64,000 bases of DNA, from positions 51,152 to 115,151 of the forward strand of contig CALHLE010000025.1 in assembly GCA_938034415.1 (NCBI GenBank), given 5' to 3'. A program made the translations under genes and the position numbers. This document shows positions 35,876-44,316 of the stretch, piece by piece; the first letter of the stretch is position 1; the number at the start of each line of letters is the position of its first letter. Under the pieces are notes generated by a model. It searched no databases. It worked only from the letters and a program-made list of their open reading frames with translations, and was not told the origin of the DNA. The stretch is from an uncultured Anaerolineae bacterium. Lineage in GTDB: Bacteria > Chloroflexota > Anaerolineae > J036 > Brachytrichaceae.

Positions 35876-36454
35876 ATGATTTGCCCGAATTGTGGCGCAG
35901 CGCAGCCCGAAGGGGCGCACTTTTGCAACCAGTGTGGAACGCGCCTATCCGAGCCGGTGCTTACAGCCATCAACTTGACTTGTGCTCGGTGTGGCCACGT
36001 CAACCCCGCCGGCAGCAAGTTCTGCGGGGAATGCGGCGCGCCGCTTCAAGCGCCCCCGGCGTCACCTCGGCCGCCGGCGCCCGCGCATCGCCCCGGCGAG
36101 ACGCCGGCCGAGCCGGTCGTGAGCACCGCGCTGCGGCTGATCAGCAGCAACGGTACGATCATCCACTTCCCACCGAACCCGACGAATGCCTGGTTGATCG
36201 GCCGCGAAGACCCCGTCAACGACATTCATCCCGATATTGACTTGACACCATACGATCCCGATCGCACGGTGTCGCGGCGACACGCGCGCATCATGCTGAC
36301 GGCCGGCCATCAGCCGACGATCGTCAGCATCACGGCGACGAATTGGACGAGGATCAACGGCACGCGCATCGAAACCGGCCAGCCCGTCCTCTTGTGTCCG
36401 GGGGATCGGATCGAACTCGGCCGGTGTGTCGTCACCTTCGACATGCAAGGCTAA
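35876..36454 (+). CDS. Double zinc-ribbon FHA protein
   Basis: 192 residues, soluble. Two zinc ribbons fill the first 60 residues (CPNCGAAQPEGAHFCNQCG, then CARCGHVNPAGSKFCGECG). After a proline-rich linker, residues about 85-190 form a canonical FHA domain (LIGRED, SRRHARI, INGTRI, GDRIELG). FHA domains bind phosphothreonine, so this is a likely substrate or adaptor of the adjacent kinases. The same ribbon type ends the last protein of the module (39957-41114), suggesting a shared partner. Confidence 0.87.
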   Translation: MICPNCGAAQPEGAHFCNQCGTRLSEPVLTAINLTCARCGHVNPAGSKFCGECGAPLQAPPASPRPPAPAHRPGETPAEPVVSTALRLISSNGTIIHFPPNPTNAWLIGREDPVNDIHPDIDLTPYDPDRTVSRRHARIMLTAGHQPTIVSITATNWTRINGTRIETGQPVLLCPGDRIELGRCVVTFDMQG

Positions 36455-36511
36455 CCCGCGCCCGACACAGGCAAGCGGACGGCCAGCGCGCGCCGGTCAC
36501 ACCCACCCGCC

Positions 36512-37837
36512 ATGCTTATCACCGGCCAACTCGTCAACGGACGCTACCGCATCATCGAGAAGATTGCCGAGGGCGGACAATCCATCGTCTATCTTGCTGC
36601 GGATGAGCGAGCGTTCGGCCATCGCGTGGTGGTGAAAGAGTTCAAAATCGGGATGGGCACGCCGGCATCGCGCGAGGCGGCGATGCACCAATTCGAGGCG
36701 TCGGCGCGCATGCTGGCCCAGCTTCACCACCCCGGCATCATCCAGGTGATCGAGTACGTGCTGAACGGGGACACGCCGCTGTTGATCACCGAATACGCCG
36801 AGGGCGAGACGCTGCAACACCGCTTGCAACTCGAAGCGTTCGGCCTGCCGGAAGAGCAAGTCCTGGACATCGCCGAGCAGTTGTGCGACGTGCTGAGTTA
36901 CCTCCATAACCAGACGCCGCCGGTCATCTACCGCGACCTGACGCCGGGCAACATCATCATCTCGCCAAGCGGCCGGATCAAGCTGATTGACTTTGGCATT
37001 GCCCGCACGGTCAAGGTTGGCAAAACGTCGGACACCGAACCGCTGGGGACGACGGGCTACGCCGCGCCCGAGCAGTACGGCAACCTGCAAACCGGCCCCT
37101 ACAGCGACATCTACTCGCTCGGCGCAACGCTGCTCTACGCGGTGACCGGCTACGACCCCAGCCTAACGCCGTTCATGCTGCCGCGCGCCGACCTCGTCCA
37201 TCCGGATCTGAAGGAAGTAAGCTCGGCGCTGGCAGACGCGATTGAAAAGGCGACGCGCCTGGACATCACCGAGCGCTACCAGTCGGTCGAAGAATTTCGA
37301 CGCGACATTCGGCGCGCCCGCCGCCGCTCACCCGACATCACCATCGGCCGGTCGCCCATTCGCGGCGCATACGTCGGCGCAATCGCCGGGCTCGCCTTCG
37401 TGGTCTTCGTGCTATGCGGCGGCATCAGCCTCATGCTGGCGAGCGCGCTCGGCAGATTGCCCGGCGGCCCGACGGGTGACTATGCGACCGCTATTGTGCC
37501 GCCCGGCAGTGCACAGCCCCCTGCGGCGCTCGGCTTGACCGAAACGACTACGGCCACGGCAACCATCGCACCAACCGAAGCGCCGCCTCTAACGCCGACA
37601 CCCACATCGTCGCCCACACCAACGCCGTCATCTACGCCTACCGCAACGCCGACAAAGGCGCCAACGCCCACGCCATCACCATCACCATCGCCATCGCCTT
37701 TGCCGGCGCCGGGTCTCCCCTCGACGACGACCGGAGTGACCGCAACCTCGCCGACGCCGCAGCTCACGCCGACCCGCCGGCCCGTCTTCGTGGATACGCC
37801 GACGCCACAGCCCACGCCGACAGCAACCGCTGGATGA
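36512..37837 (+). CDS. Membrane-anchored Ser/Thr protein kinase with Pro/Thr tail
   Basis: 441 residues. The kinase domain (about 10-275) has IAEGGQSIVYLA, the ATP-binding Lys in VVVKEF (K42), catalytic loop YRDLTPGNI (D142; Tyr replaces the usual His) and DFGIAR (D160). One membrane helix (about 288-312) is followed by about 130 residues of Thr/Pro-rich wall-spanning sequence and no folded sensor domain. It is a paralogue of the next gene, which keeps a sensor domain. No Shine-Dalgarno is obvious. It lies in the signalling module and probably phosphorylates the FHA proteins or their partners. Confidence 0.9.
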   Translation: MLITGQLVNGRYRIIEKIAEGGQSIVYLAADERAFGHRVVVKEFKIGMGTPASREAAMHQFEASARMLAQLHHPGIIQVIEYVLNGDTPLLITEYAEGETLQHRLQLEAFGLPEEQVLDIAEQLCDVLSYLHNQTPPVIYRDLTPGNIIISPSGRIKLIDFGIARTVKVGKTSDTEPLGTTGYAAPEQYGNLQTGPYSDIYSLGATLLYAVTGYDPSLTPFMLPRADLVHPDLKEVSSALADAIEKATRLDITERYQSVEEFRRDIRRARRRSPDITIGRSPIRGAYVGAIAGLAFVVFVLCGGISLMLASALGRLPGGPTGDYATAIVPPGSAQPPAALGLTETTTATATIAPTEAPPLTPTPTSSPTPTPSSTPTATPTKAPTPTPSPSPSPSPLPAPGLPSTTTGVTATSPTPQLTPTRRPVFVDTPTPQPTPTATAG

Positions 37838-38009
37838 CAGGAGCCGCCGCAACCACAGAAACCCGCACCGCCAGCCCGGTCCGCCGCGATGCTCAGCCCC
37901 GTCGCCCGGACACACAATGCGCCCTCCGGCAGCGAGCACAACGCGCCCCCAACGCCCCCCGGCCGAGCGGTGCTCAGCCGCTTCATTGTGCGACAATTGC
38001 CCAACGGAG

Positions 38010-39938
38010 ATGCTAACTCCAGGAACGATTCTCAACGATCGTTACGAGATCCTCCGCTGGATGGCCGATGGGGGGCAATCAACGATCTATTTGGCTGCGG
38101 ACAAGCGAACGTTCAACCGGCAAGTCGTGGTCAAGGTGTTCAAGCTCGGCATCGGCATGTCTTCCGACGCCGAGGCCGCTCGGCGCCAGTTCGAGACGAC
38201 GGCCCGCATGCTGTCGCAGCTCAGTCACCCCGGCATCGTTCAGGTCATAGACTATTTTGTTAGCGAGGATGACAAGCCCGTCCTCGTCACCGAGTACATC
38301 CAGGGCGAAACGCTGGCCGAACGCATGGTGGGCCAATGGTACGGCCTGCCGGAGGAGCAGGTGCTGGACCTGGCCGACCAACTGTGCGACGTGCTTACCT
38401 ACTTGCACACGCAGTCGCCGCCGGTGATCTATCGCGACCTTACGCCCAGCAATATCATCTTCGCCGCCGGCGACCGGATTAAGCTGATTGACTTCGGCAT
38501 CGCCCGCACGTTCAAGCAGGGCAAAGCCTCGGATACCGAGCCGTTCGGCACGGCGGGCTACGCGCCGCCGGAGCAGCACGGCAAGGGCCAGACCGGCCCC
38601 TACAGCGATATTTACTCGCTGGGTGCCACCTTGCTGTATGCGCTGACCGGCTACGACCCTAGCCTAACCCCGTTTGTGCTGCCGCGCGCCGACCGCGTGC
38701 ACGGCGACTTAAAAGCGGTCAGCCCAGCCGTCGCCGACGCCATCGCCAAAGCGACCCAGGTCGAGATCGGCAAACGCTTTCAGACCGTTGAGGAATTCCG
38801 CAGAGCGCTGCATCGCAAAGGGCTGGCCTCGCTCAGCAAGCGCGCGCGGATTGGCCTGAGCGTCACTGCCATCCTGGTCGGCCTCCTGCTGTGCTCCGGT
38901 ATCGGGCTGATGCTGAGCAGCGCGTTCGGCATCGCGCTGCCCGGTGCGCTGCCCGGCGCGTCGGCGTTGGCCGGCAGCGCGAACACCGACGAACCCGCAA
39001 CCGCACCATCTCCCTCGCCGACCGACACACCTACACCGACGGCCACGCCGGCGCCGACCGACACGGCCACACCCGCGCCGACGCCGCGACCCACGAATAC
39101 ACCCAGGGCTACCCCTACACCGCTTGAGACGTTAGTGGTCGCGCCGCCCACCGTCGGCGAATCAACCGCGACGCCACCGCCGCTAACAGGTGCATCCGCT
39201 CCGACGTCATCGCCCACATCCACGCGCACGCCCACGGCAACACCGCTCGCTACGGCAACACCCAGACCCACACGCACGCCCACGGCAACACCCACGCCGA
39301 CCGCGACGCCGACGCCTAGCCCGACGCCCACGCCGTCGCCGACGGTCGTCATCGTGCTTGCGCCGAGCAAAGGCACGGGCAACCTGCCGCAGCCGCGCAT
39401 TGACGGCATCGCCATTCCCGGCACCTTCCAGCCTGGCCGTCCGTTCGATGTGATCGTCTGGGGCAGCAACGCCGGCGGCGCAACGGCCGAGGCCGGCTCG
39501 ATCACCATTTCCTTCCAGGAAGCCGAGGCGATCGAACTGCTCAACGTGGACAACAACATCGTCAACGTCGAGCCGGACAACTGCATCTTCAACACCGAGT
39601 CCTACGCTCGCGTGATCACGCCCAAGAACCGCTGCAACCAGATGGTGTCCTACATCACCTGCAAACCGTCGCAGGCGCCCATCACCTACCCCGTCGCCGA
39701 GTCGTATTTCCTAAACTGGGAGCCGGGCAAGCAACACTACATCCACGCGCGCGTCACGCCCAGGGATGACACGAAGACCGTGGTCGTGGACATTCGCGTC
39801 GCAATGACCAGCCCGCTGGCGAATGATCGCCCCTGCAACGCGCTCATCGCGCCGAACGAGGCCGAGACCAGCCACCGCGACCAGCAACTCTTCCCAGTGC
39901 GGCGTTACTACGTCATCGTCGCAAGCAATCTGCCGTAG
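38010..39938 (+). CDS. Membrane-anchored Ser/Thr protein kinase with extracellular domain
   Basis: 642 residues from ATG 38010; an upstream in-frame start at 37917 adds a non-kinase segment. The kinase domain matches the preceding paralogue almost residue for residue (VVVKVF K42, YRDLTPSNI D142, DFGIAR D160, TGPYSDIYSLGATLLYALTG). After a membrane helix (about 292-315) comes about 130 residues of Thr/Pro linker, then a globular domain of about 190 residues (PQPRIDGIAIPGTFQPG to YVIVASNLP) with a beta-sandwich look and several cysteines. This is a likely outside sensor of unknown ligand. Confidence 0.9.
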   Translation: MLTPGTILNDRYEILRWMADGGQSTIYLAADKRTFNRQVVVKVFKLGIGMSSDAEAARRQFETTARMLSQLSHPGIVQVIDYFVSEDDKPVLVTEYIQGETLAERMVGQWYGLPEEQVLDLADQLCDVLTYLHTQSPPVIYRDLTPSNIIFAAGDRIKLIDFGIARTFKQGKASDTEPFGTAGYAPPEQHGKGQTGPYSDIYSLGATLLYALTGYDPSLTPFVLPRADRVHGDLKAVSPAVADAIAKATQVEIGKRFQTVEEFRRALHRKGLASLSKRARIGLSVTAILVGLLLCSGIGLMLSSAFGIALPGALPGASALAGSANTDEPATAPSPSPTDTPTPTATPAPTDTATPAPTPRPTNTPRATPTPLETLVVAPPTVGESTATPPPLTGASAPTSSPTSTRTPTATPLATATPRPTRTPTATPTPTATPTPSPTPTPSPTVVIVLAPSKGTGNLPQPRIDGIAIPGTFQPGRPFDVIVWGSNAGGATAEAGSITISFQEAEAIELLNVDNNIVNVEPDNCIFNTESYARVITPKNRCNQMVSYITCKPSQAPITYPVAESYFLNWEPGKQHYIHARVTPRDDTKTVVVDIRVAMTSPLANDRPCNALIAPNEAETSHRDQQLFPVRRYYVIVASNLP

Positions 39939-39956
39939 CAGTTTAAAATCCAAGCT

Positions 39957-41114
39957 GTGGGAGTGATCCGCTTCATCAACAACTTGATCTGCGTGCTGGG
40001 CTGCATCACCGTCGCGCTGGCGATGGCCGTCTTGGTGTGGCTACCCACACGCCCGTTTGCCCGCTTGCAGATCAACCTAACGGCCGATAGTCAGCCGATC
40101 TTCCTGAGCATAACGGGCTACGAGGCGCTGATGATGGCGAACGGCCTGGCGACGATTCCCGCGAAGGCAACGGCGCTCATCGGCGAGCTTCAGAAGCAGG
40201 AAGGCGGCGAGCGGCTGATCGGCCAATACGACGTTGGCGAGCGACAGCAAGGTTACCTGCGCGACCTGGCCGCCCAAACTGAGTCGCTCCCCGGCCTGGT
40301 CATGCTGTTTCAGGTAGCGTTCTTCGTGCTACCGGCGCTGACGCTCTTCATGGCCATCATCGTGGCGCTCAGCCGAGGATACTTCGGCGAGCAGTTGGTC
40401 AAGGGGGTCGCGCTGATCGCGCTCACGTTGCTGGCTTCCGCCGTCACCGCCGGCGCGATGCTCTATCTGAGCGAGCGGCTGGACGCGGTGATCAACGCCT
40501 CGCTAGCGCAGAACGCCGCCGGCTTCCCCGGGCTTGGCGTTTCGGTGAATGACAAGCTGCCCGAGCTGCGCGTGGGGGTGATCAACTTGATTGACACACG
40601 CACGCCGGTGATTGCCAGCGGCGTGGGGTTAATCGGCGCAATCGTCGCCATGCTCGGCGCGACGCTCGCCGCGCGGAAGCCCGGCCTGAACCCGCGCCAA
40701 CTGGCCCAGGCTGCCATGCTCCAGGCGCAGGTGAACGCGAGCGGCGCGCCGATAACGCCCAACCCTTATCTAGCATCGGCTGCCGGTGGGCCGGTTCAGC
40801 CGACGCAACGGTTGAACCCTGAGCCGCTACCGGCTCCCCCGCCGCCGGCTGCTCCTGCGCCGGTAACGCCCTCGCTTGCCCCTTCCCCCCCGCCGGTTAT
40901 GCCTGCGCCGGTAAAGCCTCCACCCCCCGTGGCTGCGCCGCCGCCTGTTACGCCGCAACCACCCCCTTCGAGAGTTTCCCCTCCGCCCGCGGCGCCAGCG
41001 CCGCCGTCGTCGCCCTCGCCCACCCTGCGGCGCGTCTGTCCGATGTGCGGCGCACCGATCCTAGGCACGGAGAAGTTCTGTCGCAGTTGTGGCTCGCGTC
41101 TGCCGCCGGCATAG
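39957..41114 (+). CDS. Four-helix membrane protein with proline-rich linker and C-terminal zinc ribbon
   Basis: 385 residues, GTG start 18 bases after the kinase stop. The N-terminal part has about four membrane helices (about 8-28, 120-142, 152-175, 218-238) with an outside loop between the first two. Residues about 280-360 are almost pure Pro/Ala/Val, and the end is a zinc ribbon (CPMCGAPILGTEKFCRSCG). The ribbon matches the type in the zinc-ribbon FHA protein of the same module. Function unknown; it may be a membrane platform for the phospho-signalling proteins. Confidence 0.75.
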   Translation: MGVIRFINNLICVLGCITVALAMAVLVWLPTRPFARLQINLTADSQPIFLSITGYEALMMANGLATIPAKATALIGELQKQEGGERLIGQYDVGERQQGYLRDLAAQTESLPGLVMLFQVAFFVLPALTLFMAIIVALSRGYFGEQLVKGVALIALTLLASAVTAGAMLYLSERLDAVINASLAQNAAGFPGLGVSVNDKLPELRVGVINLIDTRTPVIASGVGLIGAIVAMLGATLAARKPGLNPRQLAQAAMLQAQVNASGAPITPNPYLASAAGGPVQPTQRLNPEPLPAPPPPAAPAPVTPSLAPSPPPVMPAPVKPPPPVAAPPPVTPQPPPSRVSPPPAAPAPPSSPSPTLRRVCPMCGAPILGTEKFCRSCGSRLPPA

Positions 41115-41115
41115 A

Positions 41116-41142
41116 AAGAGACAGGACCAAGTCCCGTCTCTT
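41116..41142 (+). terminator. Hairpin closing the signalling module
   Basis: Directly after the TAG at 41112-41114, AAGAGACAGGAC (41116-41127) pairs with GTCCCGTCTCTT (41131-41142) with one mismatch and a 3-base loop. There is no U tract, but the position between converging genes fits termination. Confidence 0.6.
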
Positions 41143-41233
41143 CAGGTTATACCCACCTAACCGCCTAGGCGAAGGCTATCTTAACCCGTCAAACGCGCTG
41201 CTTCGGTCGAGTTTTAGGCGCACCCTTGCCAGA

Positions 41234-41749
41234 TTAAGCCGTTGCGCTCGCCATTGCGACCTGCGCAGCCGACGGCCCGACTTCGGCTGGGGCGTCCGGC
41301 ACCGTTTCCGACACATGCGCCGGTTCAGCGGCAGACTTCGGGGCATCATCGCGCACCGGGCGCGCCGGGCGGAACTTGTAGCCATACACCAACATGCCGC
41401 GCTCGCCGTCCTCGCGCAGCACGCGCGTCACCATTTCCACCGGCATGCCAATGTAAACCTCGGCTTCATCTACGTCGGTGAGCTGCGCAGTCACGAGCGG
41501 CCCTTCAGCCAGCCGCACTAGCGCCACGGTATATGGCGCAAACCGCTCGAAGCCCTGCGGCGGGACGTGGATGGTGCTGTATGAATACACTTCCCCCTTC
41601 CCACTGAAAGTGAACGGCGTCCGCGCCTCCTTCGTGCACACAGGGCACACATCGCGCGGCGGGAAGATGGGCTTGCCGCAGTTCGGGCATACCTCACCGG
41701 TCAGACGATAGCGTTGTCCTGTCGTCCTCCAGAATCGTGCCACTTCCAT
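41234..41749 (-). CDS. DUF35 zinc-ribbon/OB-fold acyl-CoA-binding protein
   Basis: 171 residues. An N-terminal helix (FWRTTGQRYRLTG) is followed by a rubredoxin-like zinc ribbon (CPNCGKPIFPPRDVCPVC, about 21-38) and an OB-fold (GKGEVYSYSTIHVPPQGF to VYGYKFRPA). About 40 residues of Ala/Pro tail are extra. In archaea, DUF35 bridges thiolase and HMG-CoA synthase and holds the CoA arm as acetoacetyl-CoA passes between them. It is the third gene of that same trio here, 19 bases after the thiolase. Confidence 0.88.
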   Translation of the reverse strand: MEVARFWRTTGQRYRLTGEVCPNCGKPIFPPRDVCPVCTKEARTPFTFSGKGEVYSYSTIHVPPQGFERFAPYTVALVRLAEGPLVTAQLTDVDEAEVYIGMPVEMVTRVLREDGERGMLVYGYKFRPARPVRDDAPKSAAEPAHVSETVPDAPAEVGPSAAQVAMASATA

Positions 41750-41768
41750 ACTTATTCATCCTCTCTGA

Positions 41769-42926
41769 TTACAGTCTTTCCAGTATCGTTGTCACCACAG
41801 TTGCTCCGCTGCCGCCGATGTTCTGGGCCATACCCAGCCGCGCATTCTTCACCTGATTGGCACCGGCTTCCTCGCGAAGCTGCTCAACCACCTCGACGAT
41901 CTGATACATGCCGGTTGCGCCGACCGGATGGCCGCGCGCCTTCAGCCCACCCATCGTGGTGATCGGAATGCGGCCGTTCAGGCCGATCTCACCCTCCATG
42001 GCCAACCGGACGCCCTGGCCGCGCGGCGCAAAACCAGCCGCCTCCAGCGACAGCGCGCTCATGATGGTGAACGCATCGTGCACCTCAAACAAGTCAATGT
42101 CCGATGGGCCGACGTTCGCCATAGCGTAGGCCTTCTGCGCGCTGATCGCCCCACCTTCTAGGTAGAGCGGATCGCGCCGATCGTGTATGGCCAAGGTGTC
42201 GGTCGCAATGGCCATGGCCCGCACGCGAACCGGCTTGCCGGTGAACTCTTTAGCGATCGCCGTGGGCGCCAGGATCACGCACGCCGCGCCATCCGCGATC
42301 GGCGACGAATCGAGCAGGTTGATCGGGTCAGCGATCGGCTTGGCCGTCGCAAATTGCTCGCGCGTGATCGGCGTGTGGAACATGGCGTAGGGGTTGTTCA
42401 TCGCGTTGGCATGCGCGGTAATAGCGAAGTTGGCGAAGTCCTCCTTCTTGTAGCCATACTCGTGCATATAGCGCCGCATCAACAGCGCGTTGATGCTCAC
42501 GAAGCTCAACCCCTGCAGGGCCTCGTATTCGGCATCTGCTGCGGTCGCCAGGGCGCTCGTCACCGTGTCGCTTTGCTGGTCGGTCATCTTCTCCACGCCG
42601 ACGCAAGCGACGATGTCGTGCAACCCGCTCGCCACCGCCATATAGCCCACACGCAGCGCTGCCGCGCCGCTGCCGCAGGCCGCCTCGACCTTGATGGCCT
42701 CGATGCCGCGCAGTCCGGCGAAGTCGGCGATCAATGCGCCTAGGTGCTCTTGGCCGGTCAACTCACCCGACAGCATGTTGCCAACGTAGAGCGCGTCAAC
42801 CCGCTCGACCCCGCTATCGTTCATCGCCGCGTGAAGCGCCTGGAAGCCTAGCTCGCGCAGGCTCTTGTCCCAGTGCTCGCCCACCGGCGTCTGTCCAATC
42901 CCAATGATTGAAACGTCGCGCATCAC
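41769..42926 (-). CDS. Archaeal/SCP-x-type acetyl-CoA acetyltransferase (thiolase)
   Basis: 385 residues. The acylating cysteine lies in VEAACGSGAAALRVG (about 85-90); the histidines are in FEVHDAFTIM and ARGHPVGATG. The C-terminal second cysteine of classical thiolases is absent (IGGSGATVVTTILERL), as in the SCP-x and archaeal branch. It condenses two acetyl-CoA to acetoacetyl-CoA, which the neighbouring HMG-CoA synthase draws on. Gene order synthase-thiolase-DUF35 is that of archaeal mevalonate operons. Confidence 0.9.
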   Translation of the reverse strand: MMRDVSIIGIGQTPVGEHWDKSLRELGFQALHAAMNDSGVERVDALYVGNMLSGELTGQEHLGALIADFAGLRGIEAIKVEAACGSGAAALRVGYMAVASGLHDIVACVGVEKMTDQQSDTVTSALATAADAEYEALQGLSFVSINALLMRRYMHEYGYKKEDFANFAITAHANAMNNPYAMFHTPITREQFATAKPIADPINLLDSSPIADGAACVILAPTAIAKEFTGKPVRVRAMAIATDTLAIHDRRDPLYLEGGAISAQKAYAMANVGPSDIDLFEVHDAFTIMSALSLEAAGFAPRGQGVRLAMEGEIGLNGRIPITTMGGLKARGHPVGATGMYQIVEVVEQLREEAGANQVKNARLGMAQNIGGSGATVVTTILERL

Positions 42927-42963
42927 ATTCCTCGCTGCCCGGTTCTGGATATCCCAACCAGAG

Positions 42964-44028
42964 CTAATTCAGCTTGTAATTCCCCTTCATCCGTGCATAC
43001 TGCGCGTAATCAATCGGCGTCCGCCGTTGCACGTATTCGCGCGTCGTCCACACATGCTTCGCCGGCGCAGTCTTCTTGACGCGCAGGCAGAACGCATCGC
43101 TGCCCGCGCCGCTGCCGAACGAAGCCAGCAAGATGCGGTCACCCGGCTGCGCGATATCCAGGATGGCCGTCAACCCGATGACCGAAGAACCGGCGTACGT
43201 GTTGCCGATCTCATTGACCAGCAAGCCCGGGCGCAATTGCTCGCGTGTAAAGCCCAACTCCTCGCCCACTTTGAGCGGGAACTTGACGTTGGGCTGATGA
43301 AAGACGGCATACGCGAAATCGCGCGCCGAGAGGTTCATGGCCTGCAACAGCGCCGTGACGGACGAGGTGATGTGATGAAAGTAGGCCGGCTCGCCGGTGA
43401 AGCGCCCGGCATGTTCAGGGAACTTCTCGTATTGCCGCCGCCAGAAGTCAGGCGTGTCGGTGACATAAGAAACCGAGCCCTCGATCTCGACCAGCGCATG
43501 CTCGGCCGGGCCAATGACGAAGGCTGCTCCACCTGCGCCGGCGGTGTATTCCAGCGCATCGCCCGGCCGCCCTTGCGCAGCGTCCATCCCAATCGCCAGC
43601 GCATAGGCCGCCATGCCGCTGCCGACGAAGCCTATCGCTGCCTGGATGGCTTCCGTGCCTGCTTTGCAGGCGAATTGCCAGTCGGCGGCCTGCGTGTAAG
43701 GCGTAGCGCCGATTGCCTCGGCGACTATCGTGCTGGTAGGCTTCACGGCATAAGGATGCGACTCGCTGCCCACCCAGACTGCGCCGAGGTCAGCAGGGCT
43801 GAATCCGGGATCAGCATAACTCGCGCGCGCAATGGCGTTGCGCGCTGCCTCGATGCTCATCGTGGCGACATCTTCATCCAGCCCGGGCACTGCCTTTTCG
43901 TTCACCGGCGGCGCAACATTGCCCCCGGTCCATAGATCTGAAATCGCCTGCCCTGGGAGGCGATACCTCGGCACGTATGCGCCATAACCCGTTATTCCAA
44001 CCGGCTTCACCGGCCTCATCAACGTCAT
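42964..44028 (-). CDS. Archaeal-type hydroxymethylglutaryl-CoA synthase
   Basis: 354 residues from ATG 44028 (a TTG at 44043 is possible). It has the KAS-III-like fold with active-site Cys in FACKAGTEAIQ, His in VFHQPNVKFP and Glu in GSESHPYAVKP, as in archaeal and bacterial-mevalonate HMG-CoA synthases. It makes HMG-CoA from acetoacetyl-CoA and acetyl-CoA, committing carbon to isoprenoids. It is first in the three-gene minus-strand operon. HMG-CoA reductase and later mevalonate genes are not in this window. Confidence 0.92.
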   Translation of the reverse strand: MTLMRPVKPVGITGYGAYVPRYRLPGQAISDLWTGGNVAPPVNEKAVPGLDEDVATMSIEAARNAIARASYADPGFSPADLGAVWVGSESHPYAVKPTSTIVAEAIGATPYTQAADWQFACKAGTEAIQAAIGFVGSGMAAYALAIGMDAAQGRPGDALEYTAGAGGAAFVIGPAEHALVEIEGSVSYVTDTPDFWRRQYEKFPEHAGRFTGEPAYFHHITSSVTALLQAMNLSARDFAYAVFHQPNVKFPLKVGEELGFTREQLRPGLLVNEIGNTYAGSSVIGLTAILDIAQPGDRILLASFGSGAGSDAFCLRVKKTAPAKHVWTTREYVQRRTPIDYAQYARMKGNYKLN

Positions 44029-44133
44029 ATCGCGATTTCCCAAACTTATCCCAAATCCTTTTGGGTTATTTTCGCCCGCTTGGACTCAGGCAAATCGAAC
44101 CTCTACTGCCGACTGACATTCTAGGCGTGCCAT

Positions 44134-44161
44134 CCTGTCAAAAGCAGGCGAGCTTGACAGG
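44134..44161. promoter_or_regulatory. Inverted repeat CCTGTCAA-N12-TTGACAGG
   Basis: Perfect 8-bp arms with a 12-base spacer in the 288-base gap between mutM and the HMG-CoA synthase operon. Each arm holds a TTGACA facing outward, so the site may combine divergent -35 elements with an operator; convincing -10 boxes at correct spacing were not found. TTGACAGG also occurs twice in tandem at 12158-12173. Nothing else was recognised in this gap. Confidence 0.4.
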
Positions 44162-44316
44162 ACCGCCAGACGGATAGATTTTGATAGTGAAATTTAGCAC
44201 AAGCTGAAAGGGCAATTCTTAAGGGAGTATGAGACATAATAGATGCAGGCGATGCCCTACCGCCACGTGCGCATGCCTCGCTCTTGCAGAGTGAGCGACA
44301 CCAGACTGAGCAGGGA

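Noticed and set aside
37560..39350. Minisatellite in the kinase genes
   Set aside because: Thr/Pro codon low complexity of extracellular linkers; no regular repeat unit.
44029..44316. tRNA or small RNA gene in the gap before the HMG-CoA synthase operon
   Set aside because: No cloverleaf or conserved T-loop found; only an inverted repeat was supported.
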